Shown here: positions 11,056-21,799 of the stretch, piece after piece | Position numbering within the stretch: the first letter of the stretch is position 1 | How the letters are laid out: the number at the start of each line of letters is the position of its first letter | DNA from: Asparagopsis taxiformis | Lineage: Eukaryota > Rhodophyta > Florideophyceae > Bonnemaisoniales > Bonnemaisoniaceae | Direction of reading: 5' to 3' | DNA: 64,000 nt | NCBI GenBank assembly: GCA_030407315.1 | Contig: JALQPE010000388.1 | Location: 1-64,000 of the forward strand | Made by a program: the position numbers and the translations under genes | The notes under the pieces: model-generated | Seen by the model: the letters and a program-made list of their open reading frames with translations, nothing else | What the model was told of the DNA's origin: nothing | Databases searched by the model: none

Positions 11056-14000
11056 TTATTCTTCTTCATTATCATCTGTGAATTGGTAATCAGTGTTGGT
11101 GTAGAAGCGGTTGAGATAGAAACGGTGGTCCGACCAGTGCATTTGTTTCGTAAATGGCTTGACTGGAAAGTTACTTCGTACGATGTGCACGGTGCCAGAT
11201 ATAGTAGATGCAGGAATGAGGTCAAACCAAGGACCACCTGCACTGTGGGATGCAGTGTCATTGCTGTCAACGGATCCGTTGTCCGGGTCCCATGTGGACC
11301 ACTTTAAACAAATGCACCCAAGTGATTTTTCCACAGCGGTTTTTGGGGCAAAGCAGGTCATATACTGAACGAAAGCGAGTTCTACAGGTTGAAACAGGTT
11401 TGGAGACTGCAGGCGTACCAGTGCCAGGACGCGCCCTACCCATATGGTTCTGTAGTCATCGGCAGTTCCGGAGATGACGACAAAGGAGTACTGCGATCTC
11501 TTTGCGGGGCCGAACGATGAAGTTGCAAAGACGCGCTGCTGCTTGTGCCTCGACACGTTTGTGGGGCGAAGCATGCCACTGTGCGGGTCAAAGTCGTCGG
11601 CATCTGGGACGTACCCTCCCATGACGTAGGCGGACTTTACCACGGTGACGGAAATGTCCATGTCATGTATTGGAGGGCCTTCTGCCGTGGCGCGCAGTCT
11701 AGCGAGGGTGAGGAACGCTTGTGCAGCTGTGTCACCGAGTTGCTGGAATAGCGTTATGGTGCCAGACGGGAACGAGGAGTTGTGCAGCGGCAAAAGAGTG
11801 GCAGGATCGGGCTGTCCGTCGATATCTGCAACGAGGAGGGTTGCATCGGGCAGCAGGGAGGCAAAGTCGTGCAGTGCAACGGTGAATCCGTCGCGAACGA
11901 GTACTGCACCGTCTGTGGGCGATATCATGCGTGCGTTTCCCAATGTGTTCGATGGGGTATGACCAGTTGGAGTGGCCAAGGAGAATTCCATGTGGCGAAT
12001 AGTCTCTTCCATGGCTGTGGAGCGCCTTCGAGAGGTTTTCCTATAACTCTGTTTGAACAGAAGATGCGAGTGTTCGTAGGGGCCTGCATCAATGTGTTCC
12101 AGGGCGCCATATCTCTGCAAGTCACCGGGAAGATGGTCTAGAAGATGGAACTTGAAAGTTTTGAGACCTGTGGTGTGGAATGGGCCGAGGGTGGAGAGCA
12201 TTGATTGTTTGAAATAGGAAATGGAGTTCTGGAGGCTTTCTAGTTCGGCGGCAGTCCAGTGCTTGATGCGACCGCGTTTCATGACCCATGCGACGAGGTC
12301 AGAGTATTGCGTGCAGATGGAAGTGAGGGGGGCTGTATCTACTTCGTCACAGCATGTGTCAATGAATGCTGCGATGAAAGGGAACACCATGTCGACATGG
12401 TGATAGTCTTTGGCTGCGAGCATGCCGCGTATGCCGTCCTCCGTGAAGAGGCCGTTCAAATTGGTGCCCTTCTCACCCTTGGAGAAGTCGACATGAAGAC
12501 CGGTGATGTAGTAGTCGCGTTCGATAGCGGACAGAATGCTGTTTGAGCCGGCGAGGATGGATTTTTTCACCTTCTTGAAGGTGCGAGGTGTCCCGGAATG
12601 GGAGGCAGTGGTGGTGAGGTCTGGGGAGCTGAGGCGGTGGACAATGCACTGTTTGATGAGCTTTGAGATGCCGAGGTGGAGATTGTGCAGAGGCTCGAAG
12701 GAGAAAATGTTGTAGGGGTCTAGGGGACTGTTGGTGGGTAAAAGAGCGGTCGATTCGAGGACAGAGTGTTGTTCGAGGAGGGAGAGAGCTTCGAGCGGAG
12801 CAGTTGTATGCTCCTGAGCGCTCTCTTGGCGTGCAGAGCGTGTATCATCGAGGGAGCGGGGCTGGTGTGGCGCGCTGGATTCAAGTTGAGTGGCGGGGAT
12901 GTAGCAGCGGTGGCAGGGATGTGTGGTGGTAGTGCTGTTGCGAGTGCATGAGAGCTCTTTGGCCTCTGGAAAGTCGCAGCAATAATTGGCTAGGATGGGA
13001 AAGCATTGGCGGGCAGTTGCAGTGGAGTCTGTGCAGGGGAACCCGGAAGAGAACGCGGTGGATAGGGACGAAAACACTTTTTCGAGTGCTTTATGAAGAA
13101 TATCAATTTTGCGAGCGCGACTAGCAGAACTAGAGGTTGTCGGCATTTCATCACCGAACAAGGCGTTGGACGAAGGGTTAACAATGTACGGAAGATACCC
13201 GACGATGGTGAGGCCGGTACGGATGCAGTGGCGACGGAGGGGGGCGGAGAAGTTGAGCAGTGTGACGTGTATGGGGTATGCGACGATTGCGGAGCTCTTG
13301 AGGCTTGTGCTGCTCTTGTCGGAGTACACTTGGAGGAGGCCGGCAAAGGAGGAAGCGGTGGGATCATTTTCCTCTGCCCATACGACCTGTGGATCTTCCG
13401 AGAGCTGCACGCGCTGTCTAGTAACCTGGTGCAGCGTTTTCGCGAATTCTGTGTGTAGGGGATGAGAAAATATTGCGGTGCCGTCTGGGGCGGTCTGTGG
13501 GGAGGGGTGGAAGAGAGTATTTTGGTCGTTAGCCAGTGCTAACTGCCTGCGGAGCATGTCGACTGGGTCGCGGAGGTACAGCTGTGCCGAGTACTTACCA
13601 GTTTTGTCTGGAATGATGTGGCTCTTGTAACCTTCGGTGCGGAAATGTGTTTCGACCATGGAAGCGGTAACGTGGCGACATTCTTCTACGGTGCGAACGG
13701 CGCTGTTGAACTTTTCTAGGGAGAATGCGGGGTCTTGTAGGATGGTGATGACTTCGCTCACGCGGCCAGCGCCGGCCTTGTACTCGAGGGTTGTGAGACT
13801 GGCGGCGAGGGATTGCACGAGGAGGTCTGCGCGGGAGGGGGTTGAGGTTGGTGGCAGTGAAGCGTCACAGGGTGAGTCGCTGGAGGAAGCACGACCAGAT
13901 TCTGGGTCTGGGGAGCTGGGTTGCGGGGAATCATGGTCGCCGTTTCGAGCAGGCTCATGGGTGACGGCAGGGACACGAGCGTTGTTGAAATGTTGGGGAG

Positions 14001-14094
14001 AGGGGTTGAAACGGTAGCGACACGTTCGCTCATGCAGCGCGAGCGCATAAGCATCTACGCAGTAGTAGAAGCACCCTTCATACTTGCATTCCAT
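11056..14094 (-). CDS. Plavaka-type (CMC superfamily) transposase, 1012 aa
   Basis: A complete reading frame. The N-terminus has a zinc-finger-like C-x4-C-x12-H-x4-C (MECKYEGC...). The middle carries the pattern typical of Plavaka transposases: YSDKSS...YPIHVTLLNFS...GYLPYI, then a CHRCY cysteine pair, then EPLHNLHLGISKLIK. The C-terminal part has the diagnostic ALEHIDAGPYEHSHLLFKQSYR stretch followed by SRRR. Family members are cut-and-paste DDE/RNase H-fold enzymes that bind short terminal and subterminal repeats in the nucleus. The start MECKYEGC is kept in the second copy (23381). The 5' side faces the repeat array at 14.8-16.85 kb. No disabling change is visible, so this is the likely active source. 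Confidence 0.85.
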   Translation of the reverse strand: MECKYEGCFYYCVDAYALALHERTCRYRFNPSPQHFNNARVPAVTHEPARNGDHDSPQPSSPDPESGRASSSDSPCDASLPPTSTPSRADLLVQSLAASLTTLEYKAGAGRVSEVITILQDPAFSLEKFNSAVRTVEECRHVTASMVETHFRTEGYKSHIIPDKTGKYSAQLYLRDPVDMLRRQLALANDQNTLFHPSPQTAPDGTAIFSHPLHTEFAKTLHQVTRQRVQLSEDPQVVWAEENDPTASSFAGLLQVYSDKSSTSLKSSAIVAYPIHVTLLNFSAPLRRHCIRTGLTIVGYLPYIVNPSSNALFGDEMPTTSSSASRARKIDILHKALEKVFSSLSTAFSSGFPCTDSTATARQCFPILANYCCDFPEAKELSCTRNSTTTTHPCHRCYIPATQLESSAPHQPRSLDDTRSARQESAQEHTTAPLEALSLLEQHSVLESTALLPTNSPLDPYNIFSFEPLHNLHLGISKLIKQCIVHRLSSPDLTTTASHSGTPRTFKKVKKSILAGSNSILSAIERDYYITGLHVDFSKGEKGTNLNGLFTEDGIRGMLAAKDYHHVDMVFPFIAAFIDTCCDEVDTAPLTSICTQYSDLVAWVMKRGRIKHWTAAELESLQNSISYFKQSMLSTLGPFHTTGLKTFKFHLLDHLPGDLQRYGALEHIDAGPYEHSHLLFKQSYRKTSRRRSTAMEETIRHMEFSLATPTGHTPSNTLGNARMISPTDGAVLVRDGFTVALHDFASLLPDATLLVADIDGQPDPATLLPLHNSSFPSGTITLFQQLGDTAAQAFLTLARLRATAEGPPIHDMDISVTVVKSAYVMGGYVPDADDFDPHSGMLRPTNVSRHKQQRVFATSSFGPAKRSQYSFVVISGTADDYRTIWVGRVLALVRLQSPNLFQPVELAFVQYMTCFAPKTAVEKSLGCICLKWSTWDPDNGSVDSNDTASHSAGGPWFDLIPASTISGTVHIVRSNFPVKPFTKQMHWSDHRFYLNRFYTNTDYQFTDDNEEE

Positions 14095-14690
14095 GTCGAG
14101 TTTTGACGCAAAAGGGAGGATTGCGAGCTGAACAGGGGAGACTGTGCCGTCCAGATGCGACCAATTTTATTTTTGTGGTGCTTTCGAGACTTGGAATGTA
14201 ACGTGTTCGTAGTTTTTTGGGTAGTAGTTTTGTGCTCACTCCAGCTGACATCCCAACGGTGGAATTTAACCGAGAGTTCAATCATTTCCAACTGTTACAT
14301 CACATTGCGTGCTGGCAACGTGTGCATGGAAGGACGAACGACTGCCCTGGGAGATGAATTTTCAATTAATTCATTTGTAATAATAAACTTTTTTATTTCC
14401 AAACTTCGTGGAATCTGAATGTGCTTTACAGCGGATATGCCACAGATCATGTAAGGAAAGCAAATGGATTCTCATATATATGATTATATGTTTATATTCG
14501 TTGTTCTCGATCCGGATCTCTTTGTTCGGGGAATCAGAGACCATGGCTTGGGCCATACTCAATCTCACTGCCGGCGATGATTTCGAGTATGCACAGCAAG
14601 ACTTAAGCGGACGCAGAAAGCTGTCCGGTCGACGCCGCAGGCTCCACTCCGCCCTCATCACCGACTGATCTTCTTTGACCGACTTTGCTT
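14095..14690. promoter_or_regulatory. Probable divergent promoter region of the Plavaka element
   Basis: About 600 bp between the transposase start (minus strand) and the splice-signal array that runs the other way. The stretch is conserved in the right copy (22800-23380). An open reading of 42 codons starts at 14543 (MAWAILNLTAGDD) and is conserved in the mirror copy; it could be the first exon of a second element gene. No TATA box or other specific site can be called with confidence. Confidence 0.35.
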
Positions 14691-14691
14691 T

Positions 14692-14729
14692 GTACGTGCG
14701 CGAATCTTGATCAAGATTCGCGCACGTAC
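14692..14729. repeat. Perfect 38-bp palindrome, local fold-back
   Basis: gtacgtgcgcgaatcttga is followed directly by its reverse complement. The mirror copy near 22755 has only one arm, next to a normal micro-exon, so the left copy gained a short inverted duplication that also turned round the neighbouring exon-like sequence (ccttcgttccatcctctac). Confidence 0.85.
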
Positions 14730-14839
14730 CTTCGTTCCATCCTCTACCCTCGAGGGTATGCGTTGAGGGAAGCGTGGGTTTTGAGTCTGACTATTTCCGT
14801 TGATGCGATATTTTTCATGGGAAGCCTGTTGACTGATGG

Positions 14840-15700
14840 TGTGTATTGAGCGGAGGATGGAAGAGAGGTACGTGAAGTTTTGAAAGTATGCTGTGAGGGA
14901 AGGTTGATTTTGAGTCTGACTGTTGTGGTTGATTCCGATGTTGTGTAGATGATGCAGGAATGTTGATGACGGAAGGTAAGTTTCATTGAGTGCCAAGATG
15001 TGCTTTGCGAAGATATGGACTGCTGACTATGATTATTGTTAATTGCAAGGTTTTTGGATCATGGTTTGTATTGTGTGTAGGATGGATGAGAGGTACATTT
15101 GCGAGTTCTCAGGGTATGTAGCGAGGGAAACGTTGGTTTTCAATCTGACTGTTGCGATTGAATCCGATGTTGCGTAGGTGATGGAGGAATAGTGATGACG
15201 GAAGGTAAGTCACATTGGGCGCCCAGACCGGTTGTGCGAAGATGCGGAATGCTGACTACTTTTCTTGGCTACACGATTACGTGATTTATGGTTTTTATTG
15301 TGTGCAGGATGGAACAGGTAAAGTAAGTGTGCGAGTTTTGAAAGTAAGCAGCGAGGGAAGGTTGGTTTTGAGTCTGACTATTTCCGTTGATGCGATATTT
15401 TTCATTGGAAGCCTATTGAGTCATGGTGTGTATTGTGTGGAGCGAAGGTAAGTGTGCGAGTTTTGAAAGTATGCTGTGATGGAAGGTTGGTTTTGAGTCT
15501 GACTGTTGTGGTTGATTCCGATGTTGTGTAGATGATGCAGGAATGTTGATGACAGAAGGTAAGTTTTACTGAGCACCAAGACTTGTTTTGCGAAGATATG
15601 GACTGCTGACTTTGATTATTCATTGCAAGGTTTTTGGATCATGGTTTGTATTTTGTGTAGGATGGATGATTCAGTCATCCTCTCGGAGAGGTAAGTAAGG
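14840..15700 (+). other. Array of tandem micro-exon/intron modules (subterminal Plavaka repeats)
   Basis: Repeated modules alternate two exon-like segments, ~12 nt (gatggatgagag) and 27 nt (atgatgcaggaatgttgatg...). Each is bounded by a TAG or CAG acceptor and a GTAAG/GTAC donor, and branch-point-like tctgact or gctgact lies upstream of the acceptors. Clear units: 14949-14975 (27 nt), 15081-15092 (12), 15178-15204 (27), 15532-15558 (27), 15661-15690 (30). The implied introns I could measure are 85-105 nt. Nearly all exon lengths are multiples of three, and joined in one phase they stay open (GWMR / DAGMLMTE type repeats). One unit (15308-15317 or -15322) and one acceptor near 15440 do not fit well. 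It may be a spliced element gene or repeats that help splice the element out of transcripts. Confidence 0.55.
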
Positions 15701-16129
15701 GAGTTTCTAGGATATCTGTCGTGGTAAGCGTTGCTTTTGAGTCTGACTGTTGTGGTTGATTCTGATGTTGTGTATGTGATGCAGGAGTGGTGAAGCAGGA
15801 ACGGCAGGACTGAAGGAGAGTGAAGAAGGGATGTAGGAAGATGGGGAATGAAGCTGTGAGGTGTTTCTGGTATGTGTATATTTTGGGGCATACGATAGAA
15901 GTGAGAGTGCGTTTCAAGTGGTGTAAGATTTTGCTGACCATGTTCGTGTTTGATGTCTTGATGATTTAATGGGCTGGGGTGGTGTCGAGGAAAGCGGGGA
16001 TGGTATTGGGAAGGAGCGTATTTTTTGTAATCTAGGTCGTGAGGGTTCTTGCAGTATGTGCGGATGGTGGTGCATGGCGTTCGGATGGTAGGGAGAACGC
16101 GATAGTGAGGGAGATGGGTGATCGACGAT

Positions 16130-16250
16130 ATGCTGACAGGTATTTTGTATTCTGGCTGGATACGTATTTCCTATTCTAACCGGGTATTTATTTCCTATTC
16201 TAACCGGGTATTTATTTCCTATTCTGACCAGATATGTATTCCCTATTCTA
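16130..16250 (+). repeat. Short ~24-bp tandem repeats near the Plavaka end
   Basis: About five units of a tatttcctattctaaccggg type. The mirror copy lies at 21250-21395 with a different mixture of variants. They form part of the subterminal repeat zone. Confidence 0.75.
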
Positions 16251-16373
16251 GAGAGACGTATTGTATACGAGCAGTTTCCTAAATGAGAGAATAAAATACG
16301 GTCCGATATGGGCCCTGAATTTACCATCCGCTGTAATTTCTTCCCTCCCGGTTTTCGCTGATATATTGTATAC

Positions 16374-16717
16374 TGGATGTCGGGTCCTAGTATTCCGCCA
16401 TATGTACTAGAGAAAGTGGATGTCGGGTCCTAGTATTCCGCCATATGTACTAGAGAAAGTGGATGTCGGGTCCTAGTATTCCGCCATATGTACTAGAGAA
16501 AGTGGATGTCGGGTCCTAGTATTCCGCCATATGTACTAGAGAAAGTGGATGTCGGGTCCTAGTATTCCGCCATATGTACTAGAGAAAGTGGATGTCGGGT
16601 CCTAGTATTCCGCCAAACGTACTAGAGAAAGTGGATGTCGGGTCCTAGTATTCCGCCATATGTACTAGAGAAAGTGGATGTCGGGCCCTAGTATTCCGCC
16701 ATATGTACTAGAGAAAG
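16374..16717 (+). repeat. 43-bp tandem repeat, 8 units
   Basis: Eight units beginning tggatgtcgggtcctagtat, nearly identical, at 43-bp steps. One unit has a cgccaaacgt variant and the last has gggccc. The mirror copy at 21001-21129 has only three units, so the number changed after duplication. Such subterminal arrays are typical transposase-binding zones in CACTA-type elements. Confidence 0.9.
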
Positions 16718-16851
16718 TGGACGTCCGCATCCAAAAAATTTTTATTTTTTTTTGGACGCGGACGTTCATTTGTTCTAGTAAATCTCGGGGCCGACTAGGA
16801 CCCGTACTAGAGAGACTGGACGTCCGCGTCCACTTCCGAAAACACAGACGT
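16718..16851 (+). mobile_element. Proposed terminus of the left Plavaka element
   Basis: It contains GGACGTCC palindromes, an A/T-rich hairpin (cgtccgcatccaaaaaa...ttttttggacgcggacg) and ends ttccgaaaacacagacg at ~16851. The same ending is found at 20868 (inverted) and, diverged, at 53067, each time followed by unrelated sequence. This makes CGTCTGTGTT the likely 5' end of the element. Confidence 0.6.
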
Positions 16852-16989
16852 CCTCCCCTACAAGCAGAGGGAGGCAGAGTGACATCACCCATTGCTATCG
16901 CCACAACCCAACCAAACCCTTCAGCCTACCTGCAAGACGTTACAATACCTGACGACACTCCTCGACATCTCCGCTATCTTCGCTTCATC

Positions 16990-17310
16990 ATGACCCGATC
17001 CATCTCACTATCCGCATCTTCCGATCCCTCTCACGACATGACTGACACCACCCCACCGACCGCCGATTCACCCACCATCAGTTTTACTGCCCTGACCACC
17101 CTCATACCCGAAAACCCCAACCCATGGTTTGCCACCCTTCACGCTACCGCCACTGTCCACGGATTATCCGCACACTTAACATCTGGCACTACACTACAGG
17201 AAAACACTTCTCACCACTGCACACTACATGCACTCACCGCCCTCATCATATCATCACTCCCAGCCACAGTCGCCACGAGAGTGGTAAAGCGCAACATGTC
17301 CTCCATGTAG
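16990..17310 (+). pseudogene. Possible Copia-type Gag N-terminus, fragment
   Basis: A 106-codon reading starting MTRSISLSASSDP. Residues such as NPNPWFATLHATATVHGL and LTALIISSLPATVATRV resemble the start of Copia Gag polyproteins (a tryptophan and small helical motifs). It ends abruptly and nothing of protease, integrase or reverse transcriptase follows. The assignment is weak; it could be any retroelement or a chance reading. Confidence 0.3.
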
Positions 17311-18453
17311 TAGGTAGAAAATCCGCAAAGCGGCAAAACCACCCTACAGGTGTCCCGAGCCTCGGTAGCGTGGTAGAGCAAGCGAATCTTGCGTCAACCG
17401 CCAATGGCGAGTATACCACGAAAGGTCTTCCGGTAATGCCGGGTGAAGGTTGGGGGTGCTCACGCACGAAGTGCGTATTGATGGAGCGAAAGACGTAACC
17501 CGTCGAGCTGTATAGCTAAAGCTAATTCGTCCTGGAAGGATGGAATAGAGAAATGCAAACACTGTTCAGTGGAGTCGTAAATTCCACGTGAGTTTACGTT
17601 TCCTCTAAAAGGTTAAGCACTCTGGCTAATCCAGAGGCGTTTTATACTAGTCTAAGCTACTGTAAACAGTTAGGGTAGGTAGACATTTAGGAATAAATAT
17701 CCTTAGGTGCACCAATCAGATCCCTGATTATGGCGACTGCGGGAGCCCGCGAGATCACCAACTGTTAGTGTTACAGTGTAAAGTTAGCTGAGTCAGTTTA
17801 GTTAAGATTTGCCCCTTGTGGGGTCTTTAGTTGTCCCAGTGGGTCCATTCCCTTGACTTGGGCGAGATACAGCGAGGCTGTTTCTATTGGTCATTCCCGA
17901 ACCGGGGTCATCCAATAGGATGTTAACACGACCCCACAAGGGCAGACCACAGCGTGGTATGACATCGCCCCCTCCTAAGCCAATTGTCGTCCCGACAATT
18001 CCAGAAATCTGCTGATTTTAAATTTCCAAATTATTTCCACCACCGTGGCCGGCCAACCGGATAAAAATTTTGACCGCCAAAATTCGGCTGATATTTACCC
18101 GTGCACACGGTTCCACTCCCGAGCGTCACTCATCATCCGAGTAACGACCTTTCAGGTTTGCGTCCTTTCACCGGCGTTGCCGTGTTGTCCAACCTTGTTC
18201 TACCTCCGGTCCTGCCGGTCTGCGAAGCGATCTCGCGCCTGGCGATCCAAGGGTAGTGCCTCGCTGAGGTTTGCGCGCGTGATACGCGATTTTTCTTGCG
18301 TTAAGGGTAATACCCGCCTAGCGTTCTTTCGCGGCGTCCCTTCGGGATTCAAGAAAAAGGCTTACGCCTGTGGCGACCGTACGGCTTGTCCGTTGTTTAC
18401 TGTTGCGTTTCTTCTGACTCCAGTGGAGTATTTAAGGACTGCTGTTACTCAGC
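17311..18453. other. Non-coding stretch, possible retroelement leader/LTR remnants
   Basis: No gene seen. 17340-17560 has several short hairpin-capable stretches (cctcggtagcgtggtagagc, tcttccggtaatgccggg) and some tRNA-like or structured-RNA look, but I cannot fold or assign it. At 17730 tggcgactgcgggagcccgc resembles a tRNA-derived primer-binding site, and tgttagtgtt at 17763 could start an LTR, but no second LTR is present. A tatttaagg at 18428 lies just before the reading frame at 18454. Confidence 0.3.
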
Positions 18454-20867
18454 ATGGTCGATCGAATTAACAGCCCAACAGGCAACATGCCAACACGTTC
18501 TACGCAGGCGGCTTCCCGCCGTCCAACAACCTGCCATCAGGCGTCGCGCGCACCTTCGACTCCAACCTCGGCGACGCTGACAACTAACCCTTCCGCTTCC
18601 GCTGCTAGCGTTCAAGCTTCTTCTTCTCAACCACCGGATTCCGGTTCGCAGGCTAAACCCTCTACAGGGACTGTTCAAGAACAGGCGAAGACGCCTTCGG
18701 CCGCTCACCGTCCGGCGAATCCCTCACCTGAGGTTACGCCTCGTAAAGACAAGACCGGTAACCCGATTGTGCCGCCTACGGTAGTTCCGCCCACAAGCGA
18801 CCCTCATCCTGAGGTAGAAGAAGTCGAAGTCCAACGGGATACCCTGCGTTCACCGCCACCGGACAAGCAATGTACTCCCCGGCCTTTACGCCGCACGCCG
18901 GAACCGGCAGAAATTATCGTTGACGCTGCTGCTGCTTCCGAAGCCCAGTTCGACGCCAGCGACTTCTGCCGCTCCTGTTGTCGCAGGCCGTTCCATCGTT
19001 CCCCGTCCATCGGAGTATCCGGATCCTTATGCGAAACCTCGCTCGTCCACACGGAATCCCGTTACGGCTGAGCCGGTTAAGTCCAAGAATCCTTACGAGG
19101 ACTTATACAGCCGTAATCGGCAATTCATCATCGATGCGCGAAATCGCAAGGCGGCCGAAGAAGCGAGTCGCGGACTGGTTACCAGCAATTCGACGCGAGC
19201 CGCGTATGGGTCCGGCGTAGATGAGGCGGTGCAACCGCAAGGAAGACAAGGTCAGTTGGTAGATCCGTACCAAAAACCAGCTCCTGCTGTTTCGGCTTCG
19301 CCGACTTATTCATCGCCCAAGCGGGTACCGGCTCCTTCCGCCGATTGGCGTCGCGAAGGCGAATTCTATCCTTCGAATGCTTCGGAACTCATGGTCTTTG
19401 ACTCACACGAGTTGCCTTTTTCAAGGTATTTGAGGGCTCCGAGGGAGTATTACCCTTTTGCGCGCCTGCCCCTCCGGGAGTTTTTAGGCGAGGACGCTAC
19501 CGACTTACGTCGAGACCTCCGTCTTATGGTAGGTGTTAAACACCGTGATACCCATGCGCTGCATAACAGCTGGTCGGCTTATGCCCAATTGCCGTCGTGT
19601 CGGCCGATGCGACATTTCCGTGTACCACACACGTTGCTGTGCGACCGCACCTTCCTTCTTCACCCAGGCGATGCCTTGTACGTTGAGCGGATGAACCGTC
19701 GATTATTCGAGTCACACTCGGATCAAGGGAGCGTCCCCGACTTGCCTATCGTTAGGTCAAGATGGTTTGCGTATCCGCCCCGCCCGGATACCGGTATGTT
19801 GGAATATCACATGCGTGTACACGCGCGTCACCTAACCCGGTCTACCGGTTTGCAAGTGTCATCCTGTGATTACCGTATCTTCGGTTACCGAGCTAATCGG
19901 AACATAGACCATCGCACTGCGAACTTGGCGGTGCCTACAGCAGAGCTGAATTCGACGTTGGAAGATTCCCGATGGAAAGGCGAGAACTCACCGCCCTTGT
20001 GTTTACCCATTGGGGATACACCAGCGATGCTGTATTTTCACAGTGTGGTGGAGGCGGATCCCCGTCCTTGGGTGAAGCCTCGATTTTTGGACTATGTCCT
20101 GTTAGAGCGTGAGCTCATGATGGGTTTGGAGTTGGCTCGTCTCGTAGAGACTAGAGGGTTCCTCCCGGTATTAGCCAAGCACTTGGCAGAGTCGGCTATC
20201 ACGACGTGGAAGACATTCCATGAGATGCCGTTATCACCGGTTGTACCGAAGACGGGTAGCGTAGATGTGAAGGTTATCATCGACCTCCTCGAGGCTTCTT
20301 ACAAGACCACCGATGGTGTCGAGGAGATTGCTTGTACAATCGAAGGCGTTGCGCCCGAGAAGATCTTCCCTTACTCGCATCCGAGTTTACCCTTTAAACC
20401 GGTGAAACCCGCGACGTATACCACCCGGGACGGGATTGTGGTTGAGACTCCTCCGTTTCGTCGGGACGGTAAATTTGCCGAGGACGGCTATCTTACGGTC
20501 GACCCGCCAAGTTACTCCGACGGAGATTTGGAGGACTACCTGTACAAACCCGAACGGGAGATGCACGTTCCACGCCCTGGGCGTTCGACACCTGTTGGTC
20601 ATTATCGTCAAGCCGATTCCGGCGTCTCCCCTCATCCAACTGCTCCCGTAGAGCCAGCTTCTTACGAAGCGATGGAACCCCAGGCAGTTGTCCCTCCACC
20701 AGCCCCACTGGATCTTTCTCGCTCTACCCGTCCGGGTCTTCCGGCTTCTACGGCAGCGCCGTTTCTGTCACCAGACCGTCAATCCGGCCAGTCACTCGAG
20801 GATGATGGTACGGTCGGTCGTGCTACCGCTCGCGCGGATCTTCTTGGATCCAGTTTGTCTGCGGCGC
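18454..20867 (+). pseudogene. Retroelement-type ORF (possible Gag), frameshifted and truncated
   Basis: Two overlapping readings (18454-19071 and 18920 onward) fit one gene with a frameshift near 18950. The N-terminus is rich in Pro, Ser, Thr and Ala; the middle (about 19380-20400) is a globular region with many Arg, Tyr and Pro; the end is again Pro/Ser-rich. At 20867 the sequence switches to the Plavaka terminus, so the downstream pol region is lost; the frame runs on to 20944 by chance. I recognise no zinc knuckle, protease or polymerase motif, so Gag is inferred from position and composition only. Confidence 0.35.
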
Positions 20868-21129
20868 ACGTCTGTGTTTTCGGAAGTGGACGCGGACGTC
20901 CAGTCTCTCTAGTACGGGTCCTAGTCGGCCCCGAGATTTACTAGAACAAATGAACGTCCGCGTCCAAAAAAAATAAAAATTTTTTGGATGCGGACGTCCA
21001 CTTTCTCTAGTACATATGGCGGAATACTAGGACCCGACATCCACTTTCTCTAGTACGTTTGGCGGAATACTAGGACCCGACATCCACTTTCTCTAGTACG
21101 TTTGGCGGAATACTAGGACCCGACATCCA
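20868..21129 (-). mobile_element. Terminus of the right, inverted Plavaka copy with 3 tandem units
   Basis: Reverse complement of 16374-16851: the cgtctgtgttttcggaag end, GGACGTCC palindromes, the A/T hairpin, then three 43-bp units (21001-21129) against eight on the left. Confidence 0.75.
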
Positions 21130-21799
21130 GTATACAATATATCAGCGAAAACCGGGAGGGAAGAAATTAAAGCGGATGGTAAATTCAGGGCCCATATCGG
21201 ACCGTATTTTATTCTCTCATTTACGAAACTGCTCGTATACAATACGTCTCTCTAGAATAGGGAATACATATCTGGTCGGAATAGGAAATAAATACCCGGT
21301 TAGAATAGGAAATATGTATCCAGCCAGAATACGGAATATGTATCCAGCCAGAATACGAAATACGTATCCAGCCAGAATACAAAATACCTGTCAGCATATC
21401 GTCGATCACCCATCTCCCTCACTATCGCGTTCTCCCTACCATCCGAACGCCATGCACCACCATCCGCACATACTTCAAGAACCCTCACGACCTAGATTAC
21501 AAAAATCCGCTCCTTCCCAATTCCATCCCCGCTTTCCTCGACACCACCCCAGCCCATTAAATCATCAAGACATCAAACACGAACATGGTCAGCAAAATCT
21601 TACACCACTTGAAACCCACTCTCACTTCTATCGAAAATATACACATACCAGAAGCATACCCCACAGCTTCATTCCATCTTCCTACATCCCTTCTTCACTC
21701 TCCTTCAGTCCTGCCGTTCCTGCTTCACCACTCCTGCATCACATACAAAACATCAACCCCAACAGTCAGATTCAAAAGCAACGCTTACCACGACAGATA

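Larger units (their letters stand above)
12617..16851 (-). repeat. Left arm of a ~4-kb inverted duplication (Plavaka 5' half)
   Basis: This segment recurs inverted at 20868-24859, colinear apart from tandem-repeat number and small indels. Its inner boundary (16851) coincides with the proposed Plavaka terminus. Its outer boundary matches the point at which the right copy is cut by element A. The two Plavaka units therefore point away from each other across 4 kb of retroelement debris. Confidence 0.85.

Noticed and set aside
14658..16327. Ser/Thr-rich minus-strand readings across the micro-exon array
   Set aside because: They are the antisense of the repeated splice-signal modules and break between units.
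17340..17420. A tRNA gene
   Set aside because: A D-arm-like stretch is visible but I could not pair an acceptor stem or find a normal T arm.
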